Part shown: in pieces, positions 35,250-43,224 of the stretch
Layout: every line of letters starts with the position of its first letter
Numbering within the stretch: the stretch's first letter is position 1
Assembly (NCBI GenBank): GCA_964564625.1
Contig: CAZMBE010000006.1
Span: 1 to 64,000, forward strand
Reading direction: 5' to 3'
From: UBA2185 sp964564625
GTDB lineage: Bacteria; Desulfobacterota; Syntrophia; Syntrophales; UBA2185
DNA: 64,000 nt
The notes under the pieces: generated by a model
What the model was told of the DNA's origin: nothing
Databases searched by the model: none
Seen by the model: the letters and a program-made list of their open reading frames with translations, nothing else
Program-made: the position numbers and the translations under genes

Positions 35250-36584
35250 TCACAGCTTCCGCATCAGTTCCTGCGCCGCGATATGGATGGGATCCCATGC
35301 CGGACCGACGGGTGGTGCGTAGGCAAAATCCAAGTATGCGATTTCATCAAGGGCTATACCCGTCCAGAGGGCGCACGAGAGGGCGTTGATCCTGTTGACC
35401 GCTCCCAGTGTCCCCACCGCCTGGGCGCCCAGAAGTTTTCCCGATGCCCGGTCTGCCACCAGTTTTAATCCCAGCCTTTTTTCTCCCGGCATGGCCCGGG
35501 CGATGGCATTACCCCAGATAATGTTACTCACAGGATGATACCCGCTGTTAAATGCTTCGGCTTCATCAAGACCGGTAGCCGCTACCTCAAGAGAAAACAG
35601 CTTGAAGGACTGGGCGCCGACCACACCCGGAAAGATCATAGTGCCCCCACCAACATTGCGGCCGGCTACACGCCCCTGCTTGTTGGCCACATCTCCTAGA
35701 GGAATATGGACCCAGCGATGGCTCACGCGATGATAGACTTCGCAGCAATCCCCCACCGCGTAGACTCCTTCTTTCGATGTGCGCTGGGAAAAATCAACCT
35801 GGATGGCTCCTGATTTCCCGATTTGCAGTCCCAACTCATGGGCTAACTTTGTGTTCGGTCTGATCCCGATCGCGATGATTATTATATCTGCGTCCATCTC
35901 GCCCCTGGTTGACTTCATACGAAGCCGGGAATCCGTTCCCTTTTCAATTGACACAATTCCCGTTTCCCCGGAAAAGATAACATTCTGGCGGGTCAATTCC
36001 TCCAGGATAATCTTGGAAAATTCAGGATCCCACCTGATGGCCGGACGGGGGAGCAGGTCGATAACCGCCGTATCGATACCGCGGACGCGGAGTGCCTCGC
36101 TCATCTCCATTCCGATGAAGCCGGCTCCCACGATAATGGCTTTCCGGCACTCCTTGGTGTTGATAAAATTCTTTATCTGAATCGCGTCGTCAAGTTTCTT
36201 CAGGGAAAAAACTCCTTCAAGTTCGACACCCGGGATTTTGGGGATAAATGCTGATGATCCCGTTCCCAGGATCAGGGTATCGTAAGGAAGTGCGGTGCCA
36301 TCGGAAAGCCGCACAACTCCCTTATCGGCGTCAATCCCTTCCGCAGAGGTGTGTAATTTGACATCAACGCCCGTATCCCGGAACTTTTCCGGCGTTCTCG
36401 CGATCAAACGCTTTTCCTCTTTGATTACATCGCCGATGTAATATGGCATGGGTCACGCGGCAACGGAGGTATACGGGCCTCCTTCAACAAGAGAAATAGA
36501 CAGGGATGGATCCATGCGCTTTGCTTCCGCGGCAACTGAAGCGCCGCCTGCCCCAGCACCGATAATCACTACATTTTTACTCAT
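35250..36584 (-). CDS. CoA-disulfide reductase/NADH oxidase-like flavoenzyme, probable selenoprotein
   Basis: Read from the ATG at 36584, behind AAGGAGG, the frame is open for 444 residues to 35250 except for one in-frame TGA at 36455-36453 (codon 44). Before it lies a proper FAD-binding start (VVIIGAGAGGASVAAEAKR). After it comes PMPYYIGDVIKEEKR. In this family the segment reads S-x-A-x-Cys-x-x-P-Y-x-I-G and that cysteine is catalytic (Cys43 in S. aureus CoA-disulfide reductase), so the TGA replaces it exactly. A SECIS-like hairpin follows. NAD(P)-binding VGAGFIGMEMSE (about 152) and FAD motif VYAVGDCCEV (about 300) are intact. It likely reduces a low-molecular-weight disulfide, persulfide or polysulfide. 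An annotation beginning at 36449 would lose the FAD motif. Confidence 0.85.
36424..36442 (-). promoter_or_regulatory. Putative bacterial SECIS hairpin
   Basis: On the minus strand ATTACATC-GGC-GATGTAAT is a perfect 8-bp stem with a GGC loop, inside the coding sequence. The loop starts 18 nt after the in-frame TGA, within the roughly 16-37 nt window of bacterial SECIS elements, and the loop begins with G as the model requires. It supports selenocysteine insertion at codon 44. Confidence 0.75.
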
Positions 36585-36654
36585 GGTATCATTCCTCCTT
36601 TCACATTGTGTGTGCTCAGATACGTTATATTCGGTTTTTTTCGAATTAATTGCA

Positions 36655-36742
36655 AGAAAGATTCGAGGATTCGGGGGTTCAAGGGTTCAAGCGATCGGTA
36701 TTTTTTAGCATTTCACGTAAATCCCCGACCCCTTTAATCCTT
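36655..36742. repeat. Intergenic inverted repeat, full copy
   Basis: Left arm 36655-36692 (AAAGATTCGAGGATTCGG, then GGGTTCAAGGGTTCAAG) and right arm 36713-36742 (AATCCCCGACCCCTTTAATC) flank a short loop of about 20 nt. It lies between the selenoprotein start and the lgt stop. Confidence 0.7.
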
Positions 36743-36772
36743 ACCATATTGGATACTTTTTCGGAAATGATC

Positions 36773-37621
36773 CTACTTTTTTTTAGCCGGCTTTTTCTCC
36801 TGCTTCCATCTGTACATATACACAAATGCGCCCGTGAGGATCATCAAGATACAGAGTATCTGCCCCATACTTAAGGCTCCCCATATGAGTCCAAGCTGAG
36901 TATCGGGCTCCCGGAAAAACTCTATCACGAAACGGACAAACCCGTAACCGATGAGGTATATGGCCAGGAGAAAACCGTCAAAGGGACTTTTCTTCCTGAT
37001 ACCCCACAGGATGAGAAAAAGGAAAAGTCCCTCGAAGAGTGCCTCATAAAGCTGTGAGGGATGACGGAGTTGATGTGTAACGTCCAGGGGGAAGTACATA
37101 CCCCAGGGCATATCGGTAACCCTTCCATAGAGCTCACCGTTGATGAAATTACCAATCCTTCCGAAGGTATATCCGAGTGGAATGGCAGGGCAGACAAGTT
37201 CGGCGAACTGCCAGAATTCTATCTGACGTTTACGGCAGAATATAATCGACGCGAGAAGGACGCCGATTGCACCCCCATGGTACGACATGCCGCTTATGCC
37301 GACGTATCGCATACCATGAGTAAAGTCGAACGGCAGGATAATTTCCAGGGGATGATTCATGTAATAATCAAAATTATAGAAAAAGATGTAACCGAGTCTT
37401 GCGCCAAAGATGAGTCCGACAATGGCCCATATGAAGAAGTCTTGAATGTCTTCTATTTTGTACTTATAGTGTTCACGTTTTATCCGATATGAGACGAGGA
37501 TATACGTCAGCAGGAAGGCGATAATATACATGAGACTATAATAACGAATCTGAAAAGAACCGATCTCTAAGATATTAGGATTTATATGTTCGGGAAGATG
37601 CTGCCAGTTAATAAGACTCAC
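36773..37621 (-). CDS. lgt: Prolipoprotein diacylglyceryl transferase
   Basis: This 282-residue inner-membrane enzyme adds the diacylglyceryl group to the lipobox cysteine of prolipoproteins. It has about seven helices, the arginine-rich loop HGMRYVGISGMSYHGGAIG and the Lgt signature GRIGNFINGELYGRVTDMPWG. The C-terminus is Lys-rich. Translation starts at a GTG behind GGAG and overlaps the end of the thioredoxin reductase gene by 14 nt, so the two are coupled. Several lipoprotein substrates are encoded in this window. Confidence 0.95.
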   Translation of the reverse strand: MSLINWQHLPEHINPNILEIGSFQIRYYSLMYIIAFLLTYILVSYRIKREHYKYKIEDIQDFFIWAIVGLIFGARLGYIFFYNFDYYMNHPLEIILPFDFTHGMRYVGISGMSYHGGAIGVLLASIIFCRKRQIEFWQFAELVCPAIPLGYTFGRIGNFINGELYGRVTDMPWGMYFPLDVTHQLRHPSQLYEALFEGLFLFLILWGIRKKSPFDGFLLAIYLIGYGFVRFVIEFFREPDTQLGLIWGALSMGQILCILMILTGAFVYMYRWKQEKKPAKKK

Positions 37622-38576
37622 CTTTCAACTCCTCTATATAGAGCTGGGCGGAAAATGCCGCTGTTGCGCCGTCTCCACAAGCAGTAACGACTTGACGGAG
37701 GCGTTTTTTTATACAGTCACCTGCGGCAAATACACCCTTTGCAGAAGTATGCATATTCGCGTCTACGATTATATATCCGCCTTGATCAAGATCCGCGACG
37801 TCACGAACAAATTCCGTCTTGGGAGTCAGTCCAGTAAATATAAAAACCCCTGCAGCGGGAATCTCACCGACGACACCGGGAGATTTCACGTTTTTGATCT
37901 TCACCTTTTCCACGGTTTCTTTCCCTGATATCTCTTCAACTACAGAATTCCATGCAAATTCTATTTTACTGTTTGCAAAAGCTCTTTTCTGGAGAATCTT
38001 GGTTGCCCGCAGCCGGTCGCGGCGATGAACGATGGTTACCTTGCGTGTGAAATTGGTGAGGAAGATTGCTTCCTGCACGGCAGTGTCGCCGCCTCCGACA
38101 ACGACAACTTCTCTGTTTCTGAATATGGGGCCGTCGCATGTCGCGCAGTACGAAACCCCCTTTCCTGTGTAAGCGTCTTCGCCAGGAACGCCGAGTTTCC
38201 GCCAGTATGCACCTGTTGCGCAAATTACGGCAAGGGCGTCGTGGGTGTGTTCTCCCGCGGTTACTTTCCATCCTTGTAAATCATCCCACTTTGTTGGTTT
38301 CACAGAAGTGACATCGCTCGACATCATCTCCAGGCCGAATTGAAGAGCTTGTTTTTTAAACCGCTCAATAAGTTCGAATCCGTTGATGCCTTCGGGTATA
38401 CCCGGATAATTCTCGATGAGATCTGTAACGGTAATTTGACTTATGGAAGATGCGCCTTCTATGCACAAACCCCTGAGGCCAGCCCTCGATACATAAAGGC
38501 CTGCCGTCAGTCCCGCAGGCCCCCCGCCGATAATTATGACGTCATAGACATGTTCCGGAATATTAAATTTATCCAA
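37608..38576 (-). CDS. trxB: Thioredoxin reductase
   Basis: This 322-residue FAD/NADPH enzyme has the FAD motif IIIGGGPAGLTAGLYVSRAG, the redox pair VSYCATCDGP (Cys144, Cys147), the NADPH motif VVVGGGDTAVQEA, HRRDRLRATK and the FAD motif VFAAGDC. The start is a TTG with a close GGGGGAG site. No better ATG exists without cutting into the FAD motif. It is translationally coupled to lgt and follows the IscU-like gene. With the disulfide-reductase-like selenoprotein nearby, the block leans to thiol redox. Confidence 0.93.
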   Translation of the reverse strand: MDKFNIPEHVYDVIIIGGGPAGLTAGLYVSRAGLRGLCIEGASSISQITVTDLIENYPGIPEGINGFELIERFKKQALQFGLEMMSSDVTSVKPTKWDDLQGWKVTAGEHTHDALAVICATGAYWRKLGVPGEDAYTGKGVSYCATCDGPIFRNREVVVVGGGDTAVQEAIFLTNFTRKVTIVHRRDRLRATKILQKRAFANSKIEFAWNSVVEEISGKETVEKVKIKNVKSPGVVGEIPAAGVFIFTGLTPKTEFVRDVADLDQGGYIIVDANMHTSAKGVFAAGDCIKKRLRQVVTACGDGATAAFSAQLYIEELKGESY

Positions 38577-38632
38577 TGCTCCCCCTTGTATAAAAAGATA
38601 GTTTTTAGGTTACCCTAAGGTAATAGGAAAAA

Positions 38633-38730
38633 AGGATTTACGTGTTGAAGCCTTTGTGTTTCAATTATTGTGTAAGTGTTTTGATCAACCTTTGCTCTTT
38701 GTCCCTCAGCAGTTCATGTGAATCCTTGAT
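38633..38730. repeat. Degenerate copy of the intergenic inverted repeat
   Basis: AAGGATTTACGTGTTGAAGC at the left and GTGAATCCTTGAT at the right retain the outer ends of the repeat family, but the inner units are eroded. It lies between the trxB start and the iscU-like stop. Confidence 0.4.
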
Positions 38731-38758
38731 ATGTCAGCAACTGTCCCTGAGATGATTC

Positions 38759-39190
38759 TTATTTTTTGTTCTTGAGTATACAATCTTTCAATGCACGTTG
38801 AAATATAAGAGCGGCAAACATGGCGCAATGGAGGTGGTCTTTCGGCAAACCCCCTAAATGTTCCACGATTGAACTCACGTTTATCCGCAAACACTCGTGC
38901 AATGTCTTTCCCTTCGACATTTCCGCTGCCGCATTACATGCGGCAACCGTAAAGATGCATCCTCCGGCGATGAATTTTGAATCTTCAATTTTTCCCTGTT
39001 CGGCCCGCAGGAACATCTCCACATCTTTACCGCACTCATCAGGCATTCTTGCATAACCGTCAGGTCTTTCGATGGTGCCATAGTTTTTCGGGTTTGATCC
39101 GTAATCAACTATTTTTTCGGAATAAACTTCTTTTGCCTTCTCGCGCAGAATTGCGTTCATCTTTTCAATAATTTCGATTTCTTCCTCCAT
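38759..39190 (-). CDS. IscU/NifU-N-like Fe-S cluster scaffold
   Basis: This 143-residue protein starts at the ATG at 39190. A TTG at 39211 behind AGGAGG is an alternative start. The three scaffold cysteines are present: DECGKDVEMFL (Cys53), AGGCIFTVAAC (Cys78) and HCAMFAALIF (Cys122). The Asp that normally follows the first Cys-Gly (CGD) is Lys55 here, which is unusual because that Asp tunes cluster release. NYGTIERPDGYA and the GKTLHECL helix also fit the family. It stands without a cysteine desulfurase neighbour, and trxB lies downstream. Confidence 0.8.
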   Translation of the reverse strand: MEEEIEIIEKMNAILREKAKEVYSEKIVDYGSNPKNYGTIERPDGYARMPDECGKDVEMFLRAEQGKIEDSKFIAGGCIFTVAACNAAAEMSKGKTLHECLRINVSSIVEHLGGLPKDHLHCAMFAALIFQRALKDCILKNKK

Positions 39191-39465
39191 GAACGTGAAA
39201 CACCCTTTCAAAACCTATTTGTTGATCCTCCTTTAAACGGTTTTATTCTATATTACAACAATAAATTTAATAATAGACATTTGTATACTCAATCTCCATA
39301 TACGTTATGTACTGCCTATACGCGAAAAGTGTTTATATTCTGCGGCACAGGAATACCCCCATCCCAAGTGACGGGTTTTTTACGCGTCATCATGTAGAGG
39401 ATGTAGTCGCATGAAGATGTGAATACGCGCATCAAAGAAAATTTAGAGGGATTTTAAGAAAATGG

Positions 39466-39494
39466 TTGACAGGCCTTTTTTGAAATGGTAAAAA
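39466..39494 (+). promoter_or_regulatory. Putative sigma-70 promoter
   Basis: TTGACA (39466-39471), a 17-nt spacer and TAAAAA (39489-39494). The perfect -35 box and ideal spacing make it the best candidate for driving the CoA transferase pair, with a leader of about 320 nt. Confidence 0.5.
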
Positions 39495-39520
39495 TCACAC
39501 GTACAAAAATAGTCCACCAT

Positions 39521-39544
39521 TATTGACAATGCATATTGCCAATA
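39521..39544. promoter_or_regulatory. Putative operator palindrome
   Basis: TATTGACAAT and ATTGCCAATA form an imperfect 24-bp palindrome around GCAT, about 27 nt downstream of the -10 box. The position suits a repressor. No known regulator box was matched. Confidence 0.4.
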
Positions 39545-39818
39545 TCTTTTACGCACGATCTAATCACGTTTCGTTTTTGCCATGGGTATGAGAGTGTTGT
39601 TAATCACAGTGTATAAAGAAAAAACCCCAATAAAAATTTCTAGCTTGCTTTGTTAAGGTTATTTTACGCTCGAAGGAGGTGAGTGTCAGGTATCTGATAG
39701 GTATTTCAACGGTGATCGGTGGGAATCCAAAACATATTCATTAGACAATTTTTATGTCTATGCGCGACTTATAGAAATTAGGAACACGCGGGGGAGAATT
39801 CTAAAGGGAGCATAATAC

Positions 39819-40883
39819 ATGGTAGGAACAGTCAGTTCAAAGATCAAATCCGTTTCAAAGTTGAAATATGACGAAAAACCATTTGAGCATTGGGGCCTCA
39901 CTGCCACTCAGACGAGAAGAATCTCGGAAAAAAAAGATCATGGTCTCTGCGATAAGAGGATGACCCTGAAAGAAGCAGTAGCGAAGCATGTCAAAGACGG
40001 CATAAACCTCGGAGTGGGCGGTTTCGTCAACACGAGAGTACCCGCCGCCATCATTCATGAAATCATCAGAAAAGGGGTTAAGAACCTTACCCTGTCTTTC
40101 CAGTCAAACTCAATCTGTCTGGAATGGCTTGCCGGAGCCATGATTGTCGCCCCGGAAAAAGTATCAATAAAACGCGTCGAATTAGCCTGGTGGGGCTATG
40201 AACTGATAGGTATAGCACCCCTGTGGAGATATCTTGTAACGAACCGGATAGTCGAAACAGACGATTATACCAATTATGGTATGTCGGTCCGTTTCAAAGC
40301 CGGGGCTATGGGTATTCCCTTCATCCCGGTGCGAGATCATGGCGGATCGGATATGGAACTGGTCAACAGGGGGAAAATGATTCAATGTCCCTTCACGGGC
40401 GAAAATATTTATCTCCTCCCGTCCTGTAACCCCGACCTGGGTATTGTCCATACAACAGCCGCGGATATGTACGGAAACGCGAGGATATTCGGCGCTCTCT
40501 GTACATGTCCGGAGATCGCAATGGCGTCAGCCTACACGATTATGACTACGGATAAGATCATCCCTACGGAAACAATCAGGCGATATCCGAATCTCACTGA
40601 AATCCCCTATGTTGCAGTGGATGCCGTAATCGAGCAGCCTTTTGGATGCTATCCCGGCGCATGTTACGGTTACTATTGGTTCGACATGGACCACATCAGA
40701 ATGTACAGAGGACTCTGTGATGAATTCAGGAAAACAAAGAGCAAAGACGGCCTGAAGAAATACTTTGATGAGTTCATTTTTGGTGTGGAAACGTTTGACG
40801 ATTTTCTCGAAAAAACGGCTGGTTACAAGAGGCTTCGTCAATTGAGAGAAATGGATGGCGGCCAGCCCATCTACACTTTGTAA
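39819..40883 (+). CDS. Class I CoA transferase, glutaconate-type alpha subunit
   Basis: This 354-residue protein resembles glutaconate CoA-transferase subunit A. After a basic leader of about 45 residues comes CDKRMTLKEAVAKHVKDGIN and the glycine loop LGVGGFVNTRVPAAIIHEIIR. Then come EWLAGAM, GIPFIPVRDHGGSD and LLPSCNPDLGIVHTTAADMYG. It pairs with the beta-subunit gene 33 nt downstream. Such enzymes swap CoA between carboxylates. Glutaconate, 3-oxoacids or C4 acids are possible substrates. The start follows AAAGGGAG. Confidence 0.85.
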   Translation: MVGTVSSKIKSVSKLKYDEKPFEHWGLTATQTRRISEKKDHGLCDKRMTLKEAVAKHVKDGINLGVGGFVNTRVPAAIIHEIIRKGVKNLTLSFQSNSICLEWLAGAMIVAPEKVSIKRVELAWWGYELIGIAPLWRYLVTNRIVETDDYTNYGMSVRFKAGAMGIPFIPVRDHGGSDMELVNRGKMIQCPFTGENIYLLPSCNPDLGIVHTTAADMYGNARIFGALCTCPEIAMASAYTIMTTDKIIPTETIRRYPNLTEIPYVAVDAVIEQPFGCYPGACYGYYWFDMDHIRMYRGLCDEFRKTKSKDGLKKYFDEFIFGVETFDDFLEKTAGYKRLRQLREMDGGQPIYTL

Positions 40884-40916
40884 TGTGACATAGAGAGAGT
40901 AAAAAGGCTAAATACT

Positions 40917-41702
40917 ATGCCCGAATACAGTGCATTTGAGATGATCGCCTTTACAGGCTCAAGGCAGTTGGAGGACAGAAAGATTGTTTTTGTGGGGACG
41001 GGTCTCCCGATTATCGCTGCCATGCATGCCCAGCTTACCCATGCCCCTAATCTCTATATGATTTATGAGGCGGGCTCCTTGGCCCCTATCCTGGAGATCG
41101 GCATGCCCCTGTCAGTTGGTGACACCAGAGCGGGCCGGAAAGCCTGTTACCTAAAAGGCCTCTGCGCTGTTTTTGAACTTGCGCAGAGAGGATTTGCCGA
41201 TTATGCCTTCATCGGCGGCGCCCAGATCGATATGTACGGGAATATCGGTTCCACGATCGAAGGAGATTACTACAATAAACCTTATATACGCTTCCCCGGG
41301 AGCGGTGGAGCCGGAGCGATGGCGGCCAACTGCGGGAAGACAATTGCCATCATGGCCCTGGAGAAAAGAAGGTTCTGTAATCGGGTCGACTTTATTACGA
41401 GCATCGGTTTCGGCGACGGCTCACCTGATTATAGAGAAAAGGCAGGCGTCATGGGATCTGGCCCATACAGAGTTATTACCCAGCAGGCCCTGTTCGGCTT
41501 CGATGAGAAGACCAGGAGGATGAAACTTCTGGAAGTAAAACCGGGATTCACTCCGGCTCAAATTCAGGACATGGTCGAGTTTGAATTGATCATTCCTCCG
41601 GATGTCAGGGAAATGGCTGAACCCACAGAAGAAGACCTACATCTTCTCCGGGATGTCATTGACGCGGAAGGCTACTTCCTGAAGAGGGTTGTAAAAAAAT
41701 AA
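40917..41702 (+). CDS. Class I CoA transferase, glutaconate-type beta subunit
   Basis: This 261-residue beta subunit has the expected active-site glutamate region LYMIYEAGSLAPI, a glycine-rich IVFVGTGLPIIAAMHAQ, and FIGGAQIDMYGNIGST followed by FPGSGGAGAMAANCGKT. The conserved beta-subunit Glu forms the glutamyl-CoA intermediate in this enzyme class. It is transcribed with the alpha gene. The OxlT-like transporter 208 nt downstream may import the acid being activated. Confidence 0.85.
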   Translation: MPEYSAFEMIAFTGSRQLEDRKIVFVGTGLPIIAAMHAQLTHAPNLYMIYEAGSLAPILEIGMPLSVGDTRAGRKACYLKGLCAVFELAQRGFADYAFIGGAQIDMYGNIGSTIEGDYYNKPYIRFPGSGGAGAMAANCGKTIAIMALEKRRFCNRVDFITSIGFGDGSPDYREKAGVMGSGPYRVITQQALFGFDEKTRRMKLLEVKPGFTPAQIQDMVEFELIIPPDVREMAEPTEEDLHLLRDVIDAEGYFLKRVVKK

Positions 41703-41717
41703 TGTATTTGTTATAAT
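41689..41717 (+). promoter_or_regulatory. Putative sigma-70 promoter before the transporter gene
   Basis: TTGTAA (41689-41694), a 17-nt spacer and TATAAT (41712-41717), overlapping the end of the CoA transferase beta gene. It could drive the OxlT-like transporter independently. Confidence 0.5.
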
Positions 41718-41910
41718 TTCAAAAAGAAAGGAGGGGAGGCGAAGCTATTTAATAAAGAATTTTTTATGCGCGGTAAAAGGGGTCATTGTGAAACGGTGTG
41801 GTACCATACACACTTGAATTGTACGCAATGGCTGGAGATCGGAAGTCATTATTATTATTTAACACGTTTTATTATTTATTTTTTCATGTATTGAAAGGAG
41901 GGTTTCAATA

Positions 41911-43155
41911 ATGGCGGAAGACGTTAAAACATACCCAAGATGGATTCCTTTATTATTAGGCTTATTGGGCAGCACCACGTGCGGTATGCTTCTGTATGCC
42001 TGGAGCGTGTTTATCAGACCGTTGAACGCGGAATTCGGGTGGTCACGAGCGGAGATTGCCATGGCGTTCGCTATCTGCTGTCTCATATTTGGGTTAATGA
42101 CATTCCCTGCTGGTCGTATCAGTGATAAGATCGGACCGGGGAAAGTAGTTATGGCAGGCGGTATCATTCTCGGTATCGGGTTTGTCCTGTCCGGTTTCAT
42201 TCAGTCAAAGATGCAGCTTTATATTACGTATGGTCTCCTTGCAGGTTTTGGCGGAGGTCTTATTTATCTTCCACCTATTGCGACGGCGCCGAAATGGTGG
42301 CCTGACCGGCGCGCCTTGGCGACGGGGTTTGCCGTTGTCGGATTGGGTCTCGGTTCGTTTTTGATGGGGCCTCTGGCAACATGGATCATTCAGAACCCGG
42401 CCATGGGCTGGCGTTACGTGTTCTGGTACTGCGGGGTTGCCATGGGGATCATGGCGCTTACCGCGGGGGCGTTTCTGAAGGTTCCCCCGGCGGGATGGAA
42501 ACCGGCGGGCTGGACTCCTCCCGCGCCTCCCGCAGGTACGGCTGCGACTGCTCCGAAGACGACTCGTGACTTTACGCATGAGGAAACCACAAAAAGTCCT
42601 AAGTTCTGGCTTCTGTACCTGGCCTATTTCGCTGGTTCTTTCGCGGGCTTGATGGTCATCGGCCACCTTGCCGGTTTCGGAAGGGATCAGGGACTGACGG
42701 CTATGGCGGCAGCCGGCGCGGTGAGTTCTCTCGCATTTACCAATGCGGCGACACGAATACTTTCGGGCTGGTTTGTGGATATGATCGGTATCAGGGTTTA
42801 TTTTGCCGTAACGTTTGCCCTGCAGACAGCGGCCATGATCTTCATTTTCCAGCTCGGCGGCAGCGTCTACGGCTTGGCGGCGATCGCCATGCTCATCGGC
42901 TGGAACTACGGCGCCATGTTTACTCTGTTCCCTGCCACGTGTCTCCAGTTCTACGGACCGACGGCGCAGGGGAGTAACTACGGCCTCCTGTTTACGGCGT
43001 GGGGTCTCGCCGGTTTTGCCGGTCCCTGGGTCGGCGGCTATCTGAAGGATACGACGGGTTCATATTATGCGCCGTTCCTTATCGCGGCGGCGTTCTGCGC
43101 CCTTGGAACGGTAATTCTTTTCACGACGAAACCGCCGGAGAAGAAACACGCATAG
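41911..43155 (+). CDS. MFS transporter, OxlT-like (oxalate/formate antiporter family)
   Basis: This 414-residue protein has about twelve membrane helices. The start region (PLLLGLLGSTTCGMLLYAWSVFI) and the FGWSRAEIAMAFAIC and RISDKIGPGKV loops match the OxlT/monocarboxylate branch of the major facilitator superfamily. FAVVGLGLGSFLMGPL and a Pro/Ala-rich cytoplasmic loop between helices 6 and 7 also fit. It probably exchanges small carboxylates. The ATG follows AAAGGAGGG. A very strong terminator follows, so the CoA transferase/transporter segment ends here. Confidence 0.9.
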   Translation: MAEDVKTYPRWIPLLLGLLGSTTCGMLLYAWSVFIRPLNAEFGWSRAEIAMAFAICCLIFGLMTFPAGRISDKIGPGKVVMAGGIILGIGFVLSGFIQSKMQLYITYGLLAGFGGGLIYLPPIATAPKWWPDRRALATGFAVVGLGLGSFLMGPLATWIIQNPAMGWRYVFWYCGVAMGIMALTAGAFLKVPPAGWKPAGWTPPAPPAGTAATAPKTTRDFTHEETTKSPKFWLLYLAYFAGSFAGLMVIGHLAGFGRDQGLTAMAAAGAVSSLAFTNAATRILSGWFVDMIGIRVYFAVTFALQTAAMIFIFQLGGSVYGLAAIAMLIGWNYGAMFTLFPATCLQFYGPTAQGSNYGLLFTAWGLAGFAGPWVGGYLKDTTGSYYAPFLIAAAFCALGTVILFTTKPPEKKHA

Positions 43156-43192
43156 TTTCTGGGTAACGATCTCAGGAAGATTTTATGTTCAT

Positions 43193-43224
43193 GGCGCCCC
43201 GGGATATTCCCGGGGCGCCTTTTT
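43193..43224 (+). terminator. Strong rho-independent terminator
   Basis: A perfect 12-bp stem (GGCGCCCCGGGA with TCCCGGGGCGCC) and TAT loop are followed by TTTTT. It ends the OxlT-like gene and lies against the 3' end of the convergent Ca2+-ATPase gene, so it may also insulate that transcript. Confidence 0.92.

Larger units (their letters stand above)
39191..39818. other. Long divergent regulatory region before the CoA transferase genes
   Basis: About 630 bases between the diverging iscU-like and CoA-transferase genes. It contains a good sigma-70 promoter and a palindrome just downstream of it (both listed separately). Near 39674 a strong AAGGAGG precedes a 21-codon GTG frame, which could be a leader peptide but is unsupported. 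The long leader (about 320 nt) leaves room for RNA regulation. No known riboswitch was recognised. Confidence 0.5.

Noticed and set aside
36453..36455. Reading the TGA as an ordinary stop or nonsense mutation in a dead gene
   Set aside because: The frame, both nucleotide-binding motifs and the ribosome site are intact, the TGA sits exactly on the catalytic Cys and a SECIS-like hairpin follows at the right distance. Sequencing error remains possible but is less likely.
27498..38730. CRISPR array as explanation of repeated motifs
   Set aside because: Copies are kilobases apart, inverted and without regular spacers. No cas genes are present.
39674..39742. 21-codon GTG frame behind AAGGAGG
   Set aside because: Too short to judge, with spacing too tight for the GTG. 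Kept only as a note on the leader.
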